This document shows, one piece after another, positions 9,617-17,579 of a stretch of DNA of 64,000 bases. The stretch is from the NCBI RefSeq assembly GCF_000744935.1, contig NZ_JQMW01000011.1, forward strand, positions 558,001 through 622,000. The letters are read 5' to 3'. How positions within the stretch are numbered: the first letter of the stretch is position 1; every line of letters starts with the position of its first letter. The notes under the pieces were generated by a model, which made no database searches, was not told the DNA's origin, and was given only the letters and a program-made list of their open reading frames with translations. The stretch comes from Clostridium sp. KNHs214. Lineage in GTDB: Bacteria; Bacillota; Clostridia; Clostridiales; Clostridiaceae. Made by a program: the position numbers and the translations under genes.

Positions 9617-10276
9617 TTACTGTAGATTTTTCTTTTCTTTATATCCAATATACACTATCCATAAATATGCAAGTGTTTTAGGTATCATAAGTATTCCAAC
9701 TAAACTATAAGTATTTGAATATAATACTACTGGTATATAACATGCAAAAGATATTAATACTGCTATTCCAATCTTTTTAAATATAACATCCTTTTGTCTA
9801 TTAGCTTCCTTTAAAATTAAATAAACCACTAATACACCAAGAATAGTGAAAGGTATATTCCTATATATTCCCCAAATAGCAGGAGCTTTCCTCAAAGTCC
9901 ATTGGTTTTCTGGAAGTAAGGTAAGAACTATTCTACATATTACTAATATGCCAGCGAAAATCCTAAGTCCTTTGTCATTCTTTATATTAAATCTTATTTC
10001 CCATATTCTCATAAGCATTACATAAAATATAGTCATTGTAATAGATGTTATAAATTTTCCTACACCTAGCGCAGCCGCGTTTGCCTCCAATCCAGTAGTT
10101 AGTAGAGCATATATTCTTGGTATTAAGTGAAATGAATCACCCAATCCCAATGTAAGCCCCATTAAACCAAATAATTTCACAAGTTTGCTGTTCTTACCTG
10201 CTGAAATAGTTTTAATAGACATATAAAATACTGATGTCAAATAAAACACATTAAAAATTGATTCAAAATACTTCAT
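9617..10276 (-). CDS. Unrecognised multi-pass membrane protein under TetR control
   Basis: 219 residues from ATG 10276, with GAGGGGG 9 bases upstream. About six or seven hydrophobic segments are visible, with a lone conserved-looking GLGDSFHLIPRIYALL stretch near residue 45. I do not recognise the family. The gene is 95 bp downstream of a tetR gene, and a TGAACAATGTTCA palindrome lies in its upstream region at 10300-10312, matching a second site before tetR. The protein is therefore probably induced when the regulator binds a ligand, as for many TetR-linked membrane or efflux proteins. Transport activity is not shown by the sequence. A terminator follows it. Confidence 0.7.
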   Translation of the reverse strand: MKYFESIFNVFYLTSVFYMSIKTISAGKNSKLVKLFGLMGLTLGLGDSFHLIPRIYALLTTGLEANAAALGVGKFITSITMTIFYVMLMRIWEIRFNIKNDKGLRIFAGILVICRIVLTLLPENQWTLRKAPAIWGIYRNIPFTILGVLVVYLILKEANRQKDVIFKKIGIAVLISFACYIPVVLYSNTYSLVGILMIPKTLAYLWIVYIGYKEKKNLQ

Positions 10277-10299
10277 TATTAAAATCCCCCTCATTCAAA

Positions 10300-10312
10300 T
10301 GAACAATGTTCA
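10300..10312. promoter_or_regulatory. Predicted TetR operator, site 1
   Basis: Palindrome TGAACAATGTTCA (TGAAC, 3-base centre, GTTCA), 24 bp upstream of the membrane protein start. It matches site 2 at 10968-10980 in all but the central base. Confidence 0.75.
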
Positions 10313-10326
10313 CTTTGATTCATATA

Positions 10327-10363
10327 AAAATCATATCTTCTTTGTATATTCAGATATGATTTT
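10327..10363 (-). terminator. Hairpin downstream of tetR
   Basis: AAATCATATCT / AGATATGATTT stem followed on the minus strand by TTTTTAT. It separates tetR from the membrane protein gene, so the latter probably has its own promoter near operator site 1. Confidence 0.7.
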
Positions 10364-10371
10364 ATTAACAA

Positions 10372-10944
10372 TTATTTTAATAATTTTTTTAATATACTTT
10401 CAAAAAATTCATATTGAAACTGTGGCATTTGCACCATGGTTATAAAGTTCATAACAATAAAGCTAGCTATTTTCTTTGTATCCAATTGTTCTAATGCTTC
10501 ATTACTATATATTATATGATTATTTAATTTTTCCTTAAGCAACTCTTCTATAATTAATATTAATTTATCTATATATATATTCTCTCTTTTTAAACCACTT
10601 TCAATATAATCTGGAGTTGAATAAATCTCACTTTTTAACCACACATCTTTAAATCTCTTTATAAATTTAGAAAGTGAATTAAATATACTTCTAAGCTTTT
10701 CATAAAATTCGTCTTGTGATTCCAGTATAGTTCCAATATCAAAAAAATACTCTTTCCAAAAGTTTGTCATCATCTCTACCACAAGATCTTTTTTAGTAGG
10801 AAAATAATTATATATAGTTCCAACAGCAATATCACATTCCTTAGCAACTCTTCTAATACTTAACTTAGAATATCCTTCATTATATAGTATATTGCTAGCT
10901 TTATCTAAAATCACTTCTCTTAGATTTTTAATTATTCTAGCCAA
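10372..10944 (-). CDS. TetR/AcrR family transcriptional regulator
   Basis: About 190 residues. The best start is TTG 10944, six bases after GAGGTG; a GTG at 10953 overlaps that site and is less likely. The N-terminal helix-turn-helix is typical: ILDKASNILYNEGYSKLSIRRVAKECDIAVGTIYNYFPTKKDL at about residues 12-55. The C-terminal ligand-binding half is not recognisable to a specific class. A perfect TGAACCATGTTCA site lies 23 bp upstream of the start and a near-identical one lies before the next gene, which suggests self-repression and control of the neighbouring membrane protein. The effector is unknown. Confidence 0.9.
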   Translation of the reverse strand: MARIIKNLREVILDKASNILYNEGYSKLSIRRVAKECDIAVGTIYNYFPTKKDLVVEMMTNFWKEYFFDIGTILESQDEFYEKLRSIFNSLSKFIKRFKDVWLKSEIYSTPDYIESGLKRENIYIDKLILIIEELLKEKLNNHIIYSNEALEQLDTKKIASFIVMNFITMVQMPQFQYEFFESILKKLLK

Positions 10945-10967
10945 AATACTCACCTCAAATTCCTAGC

Positions 10968-10980
10968 TGAACCATGTTCA
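10968..10980. promoter_or_regulatory. Predicted TetR operator, site 2
   Basis: TGAACCATGTTCA just upstream of tetR; same half-sites (TGAAC/GTTCA) and spacing as site 1. Confidence 0.75.
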
Positions 10981-11112
10981 TTTAAAATTTATCATAAATT
11001 ATTTTTATTGTCAACATTTTTAAATTAACAAAATTGAACTTAACTATTTAATTATTTATTAACTTTTATTCAAGCCTAAAAGAACTCACCTTTATTAAAT
11101 TTAGTATGAAGT

Positions 11113-11751
11113 CTAAAGTTTTAATATGCCTTTTAATATGCTTCCAACACCAAATAAAATAATTATTACCCCTATTAACTTTTCTACAAATGCAATATTT
11201 TTAGGTTTGACACTTTTCTTCGAATATTTTATAAAGGTAGTAGTAATTAACCATAGAAGACATGAACCTATAAAAATATTGATAATAAATAACATGTTTT
11301 TTACTATTCCATTTCCCCTAGAATCTATACCCATTTTCGCAAATATCACCATAAATACTAAAAATGTCATAGGATTGGACAATCCCATAATAAAATGAGT
11401 AAAAGCTGGATGAATTAATTCTTCATCTGCTAGTGCCTTATTATCATTTACCTTTTTCTCATCCTTTTGTTTTTTAGGCTTCATTACAATGCTTGTCCCA
11501 ACTATTAAAAATAGAACTCCTGTCACACAATTAATTAAACATTTATGCCTTTGTAAAAAAAGTTCAATATATCCCATTCCTAACACTGCGCTGGTTGAGT
11601 AAATCATATCTGATGCTGCTGCACCAACACCTGATAGAAATCCCATTTTTCTACCTTTACTCATTGTCCTTTGTACCGCTAAAAGTCCTAAAGGACCTAC
11701 TGGTATTGCAACAAACATACCAATTATTAATGCTTTCAACATAAGTATCAT
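11113..11751 (-). CDS. LysE/RhtB family exporter
   Basis: 212 residues with about six membrane helices. The N-terminus ALIIGMFVAIPVGPLGLLAVQRTMSKGRKMGFLSGVGAAASD carries the LysE-family pattern (PVGP near residue 18 and G-x-x-x-G-x-G-A-A-x-x-D near 39). Later GLSNPMTFLVFMVIF near 120 is the matching second-half motif (NP-x-x-x-x-F). Members export amino acids or similar small solutes across the cell membrane. The charged loop in the middle (PKKQKDEKKVNDNKALADEE) is an insertion between the two halves. It is a single gene upstream of the broken sulP. The substrate cannot be inferred. Confidence 0.88.
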   Translation of the reverse strand: MILMLKALIIGMFVAIPVGPLGLLAVQRTMSKGRKMGFLSGVGAAASDMIYSTSAVLGMGYIELFLQRHKCLINCVTGVLFLIVGTSIVMKPKKQKDEKKVNDNKALADEELIHPAFTHFIMGLSNPMTFLVFMVIFAKMGIDSRGNGIVKNMLFIINIFIGSCLLWLITTTFIKYSKKSVKPKNIAFVEKLIGVIIILFGVGSILKGILKL

Positions 11752-11817
11752 GAAATTTCAACCCCATTTCGTCCTTAGCACTTTAATTATGCACTAACAT
11801 TTCATCTAAAAATTATA

Positions 11818-12654
11818 TCATACTTTTAGGTTTTTCAAAATAGAATTAGACCTTTCTACAGCGTCATCTATACTATAACAGAAATTTTCTTTTCCAATCT
11901 TATCTATATAACCATACTGTTGAAGCATCTCCATGGGTTGTTCTTGAAGTTTTAATATAATTAATCTAGTATGATGTTTTTTACAAATATCATGTAACAT
12001 TTCAAAAGAATGATACGCAGTAGAATCCATAAACGGTACTCTACTCATTTTTATTATTAGTATTTTTGGTGGCGTTCCCATTTCCCTAATAGCATTAACA
12101 AATTTGTTAGCTGCCCCAAAGAAAAATGGTCCACTTATTTCATAAATTGAAACATCATTTGAGGTTTTTAAATTATCTATTATTTCACATACCTCTTCAT
12201 CATTAATATCATCCAATATGTATTTAACATTTGTAATTTCCGCCATTTTTTTCATAAATAAAAATGATGAAAGCACAACTCCTACACCTATAGCCACTAC
12301 TAGATCTAAGAAAATAGTTAAAACAAATGTAACTATAAATACAAGAGCGTCACTTTTAGGTGCTTTAGCTATTCTCTTGAATGTTTCCCATTCACCCATA
12401 TTATAGGCTACCACAACTAGCACTGCTGCCAATGAAGCCATAGGAATTAATTTTACATAAGGCATAAATAAAAGCATAATAATTAAAATAGCGATGGAAT
12501 GGACTATCCCTGCTATAGGAGTTCTTCCTCCATTCTTAACATTAGCTGCTGTTCTTGCAATAGCTCCTGTTACTGGTATTCCTCCAAAGGCACCTGAAAA
12601 AATATTAGCAACGCCTTCTGCTATTAACTCCATATTAGAACGATGCTTTCCTCC
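11818..12654 (-). pseudogene. SulP family anion transporter, 3' half (split by IS110 element)
   Basis: C-terminal part of a SulP transporter. It resumes at GGKHRSNMELIAEGVANIFSGAFGGIPVTGAIARTAANVKNGG, directly continuing the 5' half that stops at ...VVADGMI (14450). Membrane segments follow, then the STAS domain (SIYEISGPFFFGAANKFVNAI through MDSTAYHSFEML), which regulates anion transport in this family. The IS110-family element at 12655-14449 separates the halves. An ATG inside the element (12690) could still start a short in-frame product, but the core transport domain would be lost, so the gene is probably non-functional. Confidence 0.9.
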
Positions 12655-12709
12655 TTGTATAATAATGATGTAGTCATTAAGACTACTCATCTCAATTTAA
12701 TTGTTTCTA

Positions 12710-12890
12710 TAATAGATAACAGAAGAAGGATTTCTTCCTTCATCAGATGTTATCTTAGTTAATTATCATGCTTGACGGTTCCTATATAGACTCCAGACTT
12801 TTCATAAAGTATAATCTTCAAGGATAGGACAAATAATGTTTTCCTCCTTGGGAAGTCAGTATCTGCTGACTCATACCCGTGATTTAGTCA
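12710..12890 (+). ncRNA. Candidate IS110 bridge RNA in the left end
   Basis: IS110-group elements make a structured bridge RNA from the non-coding end upstream of the transposase. Here a strong 5' hairpin (AGATAACA... / ...TGTTATCT with inner GAAGGA/TCCTTC, 12714-12755) is followed by a second stem (CTTC-AAGGA / TCCTT-GG-GAAG, about 12816-12854) with a ~20-nt loop. On the loop's 5' side, GATAGGA (12823-12829) equals the sulP coding strand across the insertion point. On its 3' side, TTTCCTCC (12840-12847) equals the opposite strand. That is the arrangement of left and right target guides. Limits of the RNA are approximate, and the donor-binding loop was not identified. Confidence 0.6.
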
Positions 12891-13015
12891 ATTAGTCCAT
12901 TCAATGAGGTTTTATGATTCGGCTGGTTGGGAGCCTCAGGCCATACCTGTATAACTCGCAAGGTTGTGTACTCATTAGATGGAAATGGATTCCTATCGGA
13001 AAGGAGCTTTTGCTC

Positions 13016-14323
13016 ATGTCAAACATTTTATTTAAAAATTTATTTATCTCGGTCGGTATTGATGTTGGTGCAGATTTCAGTTGGATGTCTATCGCACTTC
13101 CTAACCAGACCTTTGTTGGAAAGCCTTTTAAAATACTACATTCAAACATTGATTCCCTTGAACTCGCTGTTTCTAAAATAAAAGAAGCAGAAGAGTTGTA
13201 TTCTTTGGAAAGTCGCATTTTCCTAGAATCCACGGGAATTTATCATTACCCACTCTTCTGCTATCTTCGTGATACTGGATTTAATGTTAACCTAATTAAT
13301 CCTATCATCACTAAGAATAGCACAAACATTAACATTAGAAAAGTGCATAATGACAGATTTGATTCAAAAAAAGCTGCCTTAATAGGCTTAAAGCCAGATT
13401 TAAAAGTATCTCTTATGCCATCAGATCTTGCTCTTGATTTAAGAAATCTTTCAAGAGAGTATTATGATTTGATGGACAACCGTTCTGCTTATGTGAACAA
13501 ACTTCAAAGTGAACTTCGGATGGTATTTCCAGAATACCTTAAAATTTTTTCAAAAATAACTACTAATACATCATTAACCTTATTAGAAACATACACATCT
13601 CCAGATGCATTTTTAAATGCTTCCAAAGAAGAGATTATTGATTCTATAAGATCTACAGCTCGTTTTGGGCTTACATATGCTAATAATAAGTATAATGCCA
13701 TTATAAAGGCTGCCAATGATGCAAAGACCTTCGGTTATTCTGTAAGTAGTAATTTTAAGCGTATTAGATTATACATAAGCTTTATTCGAAAGTATGATGA
13801 AGAGATTTCTTCTATACTCTCTGAAATGCATAAGCTTGTTGATGAAAATGAAAATACTGATTTTGTAAAGCAAATTCACTTGATTGAAACATTTAAAGGT
13901 GCAGGTTTTCTTTCTGCTGTAAGCCTCATGGGAGAAATCGGAGATTTCTCTGCGTTCAACTCACCAAAACAGCTTTTTGCTTATTTTGGTTTAGATCCAG
14001 CAGTAAAGCAATCTGGCAACTTTAATGGCACAAAAATCAGTATGTCAAAGCGAGGCTCTCGAATTGCCAGAAGAGTAATTCACACTATGGCATTAATCAG
14101 CATAAGCAAAAACAAAGATGGCTCCGCCAAAAATCAAGTACTTCGAGAATACTATCTTTTAAAGTGCCAAAGTAAGCCTAAAATGATTGCTCTTGGAGCA
14201 GTTATGCATAAAGTTTGTAACATATTATTTGCCATTCTTCGTGATGGGAAAGAATTTGAAATAATTACACCAGAAGAACACCAAAAGAATTATCTCAAAG
14301 CGAAATGCGGCTTCGCTGCGTAG
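13016..14323 (+). CDS. IS110 family transposase (DEDD recombinase)
   Basis: 435 residues from ATG 13016, preceded by AAAGGAGC; an earlier in-frame ATG lacks a ribosome site. The N-terminal RuvC-like DEDD domain shows ISVGIDVGADFSWMSI (Asp16), FLESTGIYHYPLF (Glu) and KVHNDRFDSKKAALIG (paired Asp). A coiled-coil-rich middle follows. The C-terminal Tnp20 domain has LIETFKGAGFLSAVSLMGEIGDFSAF, FAYFGLDPAVKQSG and ISMSKRGSRIARRVI, the last with the conserved serine used for strand exchange. Recombination by this family is guided by a bridge RNA made from the non-coding end. The gene looks intact and lies on the strand opposite to the sulP gene it interrupts. Confidence 0.95.
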   Translation: MSNILFKNLFISVGIDVGADFSWMSIALPNQTFVGKPFKILHSNIDSLELAVSKIKEAEELYSLESRIFLESTGIYHYPLFCYLRDTGFNVNLINPIITKNSTNINIRKVHNDRFDSKKAALIGLKPDLKVSLMPSDLALDLRNLSREYYDLMDNRSAYVNKLQSELRMVFPEYLKIFSKITTNTSLTLLETYTSPDAFLNASKEEIIDSIRSTARFGLTYANNKYNAIIKAANDAKTFGYSVSSNFKRIRLYISFIRKYDEEISSILSEMHKLVDENENTDFVKQIHLIETFKGAGFLSAVSLMGEIGDFSAFNSPKQLFAYFGLDPAVKQSGNFNGTKISMSKRGSRIARRVIHTMALISISKNKDGSAKNQVLREYYLLKCQSKPKMIALGAVMHKVCNILFAILRDGKEFEIITPEEHQKNYLKAKCGFAA

Positions 14324-14449
14324 TATAATTCCATAAATATAATTTCCGTTTTTTGTTAGTCTAACAAAAGTTTATTAAGGTTACCCTTTTTTAAGATAAT
14401 AAAAATATTAATTATTTTTTTAATTCTTATTGACATTTCTTAGCTGGAC

Positions 14450-15265
14450 TATCATCCCATCTGCAACCACTGCAGATAATAAAGATTCCACTCCTGCAAG
14501 TATTGCAATTGTTAACGCAGGAAGCATCAATTCATTTATCATCTGTAAATTTATATTAGGTATATTAAAAGTAGGAAGAGATGAAGAAAGTTCCCAAAAT
14601 TGACTTCCTATAGTATCCACAGATAAATTAAAAATTGTAGTAACTACTGTAGCTAATACAATAGCAATAAACGTACCTGGTATCTTTTTATTTATTTTAG
14701 GCCATAAAATAATTATTGCTAGTGTTAATACAGCAATAACTAAACTTTTAAAATTAATTGTATTAATGTTATTGAAATAAGCTATCCATTTATGTATAAA
14801 TTCAGATGGAACTGATTTCATCTGCAATCCTAATAGATCTTTTACCTGAGTAGATAAAATAACTATTGCTATTCCACTTGTAAATCCAGTGGTTATAGAT
14901 GAAGGAATATACTTTATAAGGCTACCAAACTTAAAAAGTCCCATAATAATAAGAAAACAACCTGCCATTATAGTTGCTACTATTAACCCTTCCATTCCAT
15001 GTTTTTGTATGATTCCATATACAATAACCACAAATGCACCTGTGGGTCCTCCTATTTGAACTCTACTTCCCCCAAGTAAAGATACTATAAAACCTCCAAT
15101 AATTGCAGTGTATAATCCTTTTTCTGGCGAAACCCCTGATGCTATCGCTAAAGCTATTGCCAATGGTATAGCAATGATTGCAACAATAATTCCCGCAATG
15201 AAATCCTTTACAAACTGTTCCTTAGTGTATTCTTTTAAGCATGTACCTAATTTTGGAACTAACAC
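14450..15265 (-). pseudogene. SulP family anion transporter, 5' half (split by IS110 element)
   Basis: N-terminal 272 residues of a SulP/SLC26-type transporter, from a GTG start at 15265 behind AGGAGTGAT. It shows the family start FIAGIIVAIIAIPLAIALAIASGVSPEKGLYTAIIGGFIVSLLGGSRVQIGGPTGAFVV, followed by membrane helices. The true coding part ends in VVADGMI at 14450; a further nine codons before a stop come from the inserted element. SulP proteins move sulfate, bicarbonate or other anions. The product lacks the last helices and the STAS domain and is unlikely to work. Confidence 0.9.
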
Positions 15266-15468
15266 AAATTATCACTCCTATATTATTTTATTTCTTTTTG
15301 TCAGTATCTATATGTACACAAATATTACCAATGTACTACATACAAATACATTTTTCCACATAAGAGTATACTATACTTTTATGAAAACTCCAAACAACCT
15401 TCTTATTTTAGAATAAGGGAAACTACCATGTACAAAATAATTATTGCAGTTACTCCTAAAGTATTATT

Positions 15469-15530
15469 AAGGCACATTCAAAGAAATAACAAGTCAGTAT
15501 GCTAGTATATTTGACTTGTTATTTCTTTTC
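15469..15530. repeat. Shortened copy of the long palindromic repeat; also a terminator
   Basis: AAGGCACATTCAAAGAAATA leads into a 17-bp stem (15480-15496 with 15512-15528). The left arm and the loop GTATGCTAGTAT match, in reverse complement, the outer right arm of the repeats at 47478-47636 and 58638-58786; the inner hairpin is missing. Lying just past the anSME stop, it would also end that transcript. Confidence 0.75.
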
Positions 15531-15536
15531 ATTTAC

Positions 15537-16700
15537 CTAATGAGAATGTAAATGATGCATATCTGGAGTATGCTTATGTGAATGTTCAATACATTCATGC
15601 TGAAGTGTAGCAAGTTCCCTAAATTTACAAAAGGAATAGTCATAAAACTTATAATATGACTCACATAAATAATTAAAATTTTTTCTATCCTCTCTACGTC
15701 TTCTACAGCCACCCCTACAAACTACATTGTACTTACAGCTATGACACTTATCAATGCTATTTATTGACCCTTTTATAAAGTCCATTGTCTTTTGTTTCTC
15801 TAGAATATCCTTAAAATTCTCTTTCAATATGTTACCTACTGAATATTTTTCATAAGTATAAAAATCGCAAGGAAAAACACTTCCATCACTTTCAATTATA
15901 TTTTGACAGGAACATATTCCTCTCATTTCACAGGCTTCATACTCATATCCCAGAAACAAGGATAAAATATTATCAAAAAATCTAATACTTATATAATTAT
16001 TGTTTTTAACATCCCTATACCACATATTAAAAAGTTCAATAAGAAATTCTCCGTACTTCTTGGGGGTTAATGGATTTCTGTTTGCAACCATCTCATTTTC
16101 CTCCAAAGCATTTAAATATGTTATAAATTGAATATATCTAAAACCACTACTTTTATAAAACTCATAACATTCCTGAATTCTATTGCTTAACTCTTCTGTT
16201 ACCACAGTTAGAATATTAAATTCTACATGATATTTTTTTAAAAATTCTATACCTCTCATAATCCTATGAAAAGTACCATTTCCCTTATAATTAACTCTAT
16301 TTAAATCATTAACTTCTTCAATTCCATCTAGAGAAACACCCACCAGAAAATTATAATCTTTAAAAAAACTAGCCCACTCTTTATTTATTAATGTTCCATT
16401 TGTTTGAATGGTCAAATTAAATTTCGTTCCATTATTATTTTTTTCTATTTCGTCAACTAGATGCCTATAAAAATCTATTCCCACTAAAAGGGGCTCCCCA
16501 CCTTGAAATCCGATAGTACAAATTCCTCCATTACAAAATTCCTTTGCTTTTTTAACTATTTCTCCAATAGTTTCTTTACACATAAATCCATAATCTTTAA
16601 CATTTCTATTATGCGAAATTGAATTATAAAAGCAATATTTACAATTTAAATTACATTTACTAGAGGATGGCTTTATCATCATACTTAAATTTCTTCTCAA
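15537..16700 (-). CDS. Anaerobic sulfatase-maturing enzyme (radical SAM, SPASM)
   Basis: About 387 residues. The likely start is TTG 16700, six bases after GAGGTG; a GTG at 16709 overlaps that site. The radical SAM cluster motif CNLNCKYC follows LSMMIKPSSSK, as in known anSMEs. FQGGEPLL is the SAM-binding region, and the C-terminal SPASM Cys set (CEMRGICSC, CHSCKYNVVCRGGC, then YLCESYY) binds two more [4Fe-4S] clusters. The enzyme oxidises the active-site Cys of a sulfatase to formylglycine without oxygen. Its client, a Cys-type sulfatase, is two genes upstream in the same operon. Unusual: the tail HSHKHTPDMHHLHSH is His-rich and may bind metal. Confidence 0.92.
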   Translation of the reverse strand: MRRNLSMMIKPSSSKCNLNCKYCFYNSISHNRNVKDYGFMCKETIGEIVKKAKEFCNGGICTIGFQGGEPLLVGIDFYRHLVDEIEKNNNGTKFNLTIQTNGTLINKEWASFFKDYNFLVGVSLDGIEEVNDLNRVNYKGNGTFHRIMRGIEFLKKYHVEFNILTVVTEELSNRIQECYEFYKSSGFRYIQFITYLNALEENEMVANRNPLTPKKYGEFLIELFNMWYRDVKNNNYISIRFFDNILSLFLGYEYEACEMRGICSCQNIIESDGSVFPCDFYTYEKYSVGNILKENFKDILEKQKTMDFIKGSINSIDKCHSCKYNVVCRGGCRRRREDRKNFNYLCESYYKFYDYSFCKFRELATLQHECIEHSHKHTPDMHHLHSH

Positions 16701-16712
16701 ACTTCTCACCTC

Positions 16713-17504
16713 TTATGTATTAATAATATTAATCATTGATACCATATTATAAATGTTTAATAGTATCAATAAAATAACTACTACATTAAATACTACTAAA
16801 ATTACATTACCACTAAATACTTTATTAAATCTGGAACCAATAATCCCACCTGAAATTCCACCAATAATCATAAAAGGAAGCATAGATAAATCTAAATTGC
16901 TAAAACCCGTAGTGAAAAAAATAGTTGTAATTTTAGAGCACTGCGAAAACAATATAGTAATAATAGAATTAACAGCAGCTTCCTTGGTATTCATTGAAAA
17001 GAAAATAGTAAAAATACAAACATTAATAGGTCCTCCCCCTATACTTAAAAAAGAAGCTATGATACCTAATAATAATCCTATTAAAACACAACCTATTGAA
17101 TTCTCCAAATGATAACTTTTAAATTTATTTCTTTTATTCATATAAATATAAATATTTATAAGTAAAAATGCAAGAATCCCATTTTGTATAATTATCACAA
17201 AATTTTTATCCACAACACCCAATACAATTCTTAATATTTTTTCCCCTATTAATCCACCTAAAACAGACCCTATTCCAATAAGTACAGTTTTTTTATATTG
17301 AATTGCAACTTTATATTTAATTTGTTTTATTATAGAAACAACTGCCATTGAGAAAACCGTAATGGAGGACAATACACTTATTACACTTAAACTATAATTC
17401 CCCAATAAATCCAATACCGGTTTTATTATCACTCCACCTCCAAGTCCTGCCATAGCTCCAACTGTAGTTGATAATAATGAAATCAAAAAATAAATTCCTA
17501 TCAT
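16713..17504 (-). CDS. TauE/SafE family (TSUP) exporter
   Basis: 263 residues from ATG 17504, directly behind GAGGAGGAAAGG; an ATG at 17525 precedes that site. It is hydrophobic with about eight helices and two related halves. Each half has the TSUP glycine motif: AGLGGGVIIKPVL near residue 18 and FLSIGGGPINV near 155. TauE/SafE proteins export sulfite, sulfoacetate and similar anions. Its place between a sulfatase and the sulfatase-maturing enzyme suggests export of sulfate or a related sulfur anion released by the sulfatase, which is inference. It lies 12 bp upstream of the anSME start, so the two are co-transcribed. Confidence 0.88.
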   Translation of the reverse strand: MIGIYFLISLLSTTVGAMAGLGGGVIIKPVLDLLGNYSLSVISVLSSITVFSMAVVSIIKQIKYKVAIQYKKTVLIGIGSVLGGLIGEKILRIVLGVVDKNFVIIIQNGILAFLLINIYIYMNKRNKFKSYHLENSIGCVLIGLLLGIIASFLSIGGGPINVCIFTIFFSMNTKEAAVNSIITILFSQCSKITTIFFTTGFSNLDLSMLPFMIIGGISGGIIGSRFNKVFSGNVILVVFNVVVILLILLNIYNMVSMINIINT

Positions 17505-17542
17505 CCTTTCCTCCTCTATCCTCATTAAAAAATGCTATAATT

Positions 17543-17575
17543 TAAGTGGAGCACTAAATTTTAGCACTCCACTTA
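17543..17575 (-). other. Intergenic hairpin within the sulfatase operon
   Basis: TAAGTGGAGTGCTAAA / TTTAGTGCTCCACTTA (two G-U pairs) in the 75-bp gap between sulfatase and TSUP genes. No T-run follows, so it may be a weak attenuator or an mRNA-stabilising hairpin. Confidence 0.5.
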
Positions 17576-17579
17576 TACA

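Larger units (their letters stand above)
12655..14449 (+). mobile_element. IS110-family insertion element inside sulP
   Basis: About 1.8 kb. Boundaries are set by the broken SulP reading: DGMI ends at 14450 and GGKHR starts at 12654, so the element is exactly the sequence between. There are no terminal inverted repeats and no clear target duplication, as usual for IS110. It has a long non-coding left end (12655-13015), one transposase gene, and a short right end. The left end holds stable hairpins and a loop that matches the insertion site. Confidence 0.9.

Noticed and set aside
12850-13000. Donor-binding loop of the IS110 bridge RNA
   Set aside because: Only 5-6-nt matches to the element's joined ends were found (for example AGTCCA near 12895), too short to support.
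12914-13015. N-terminal extension of the IS110 transposase from ATG 12914
   Set aside because: No ribosome site before 12914, the added residues do not match the family, and ATG 13016 has AAAGGAG at proper distance.
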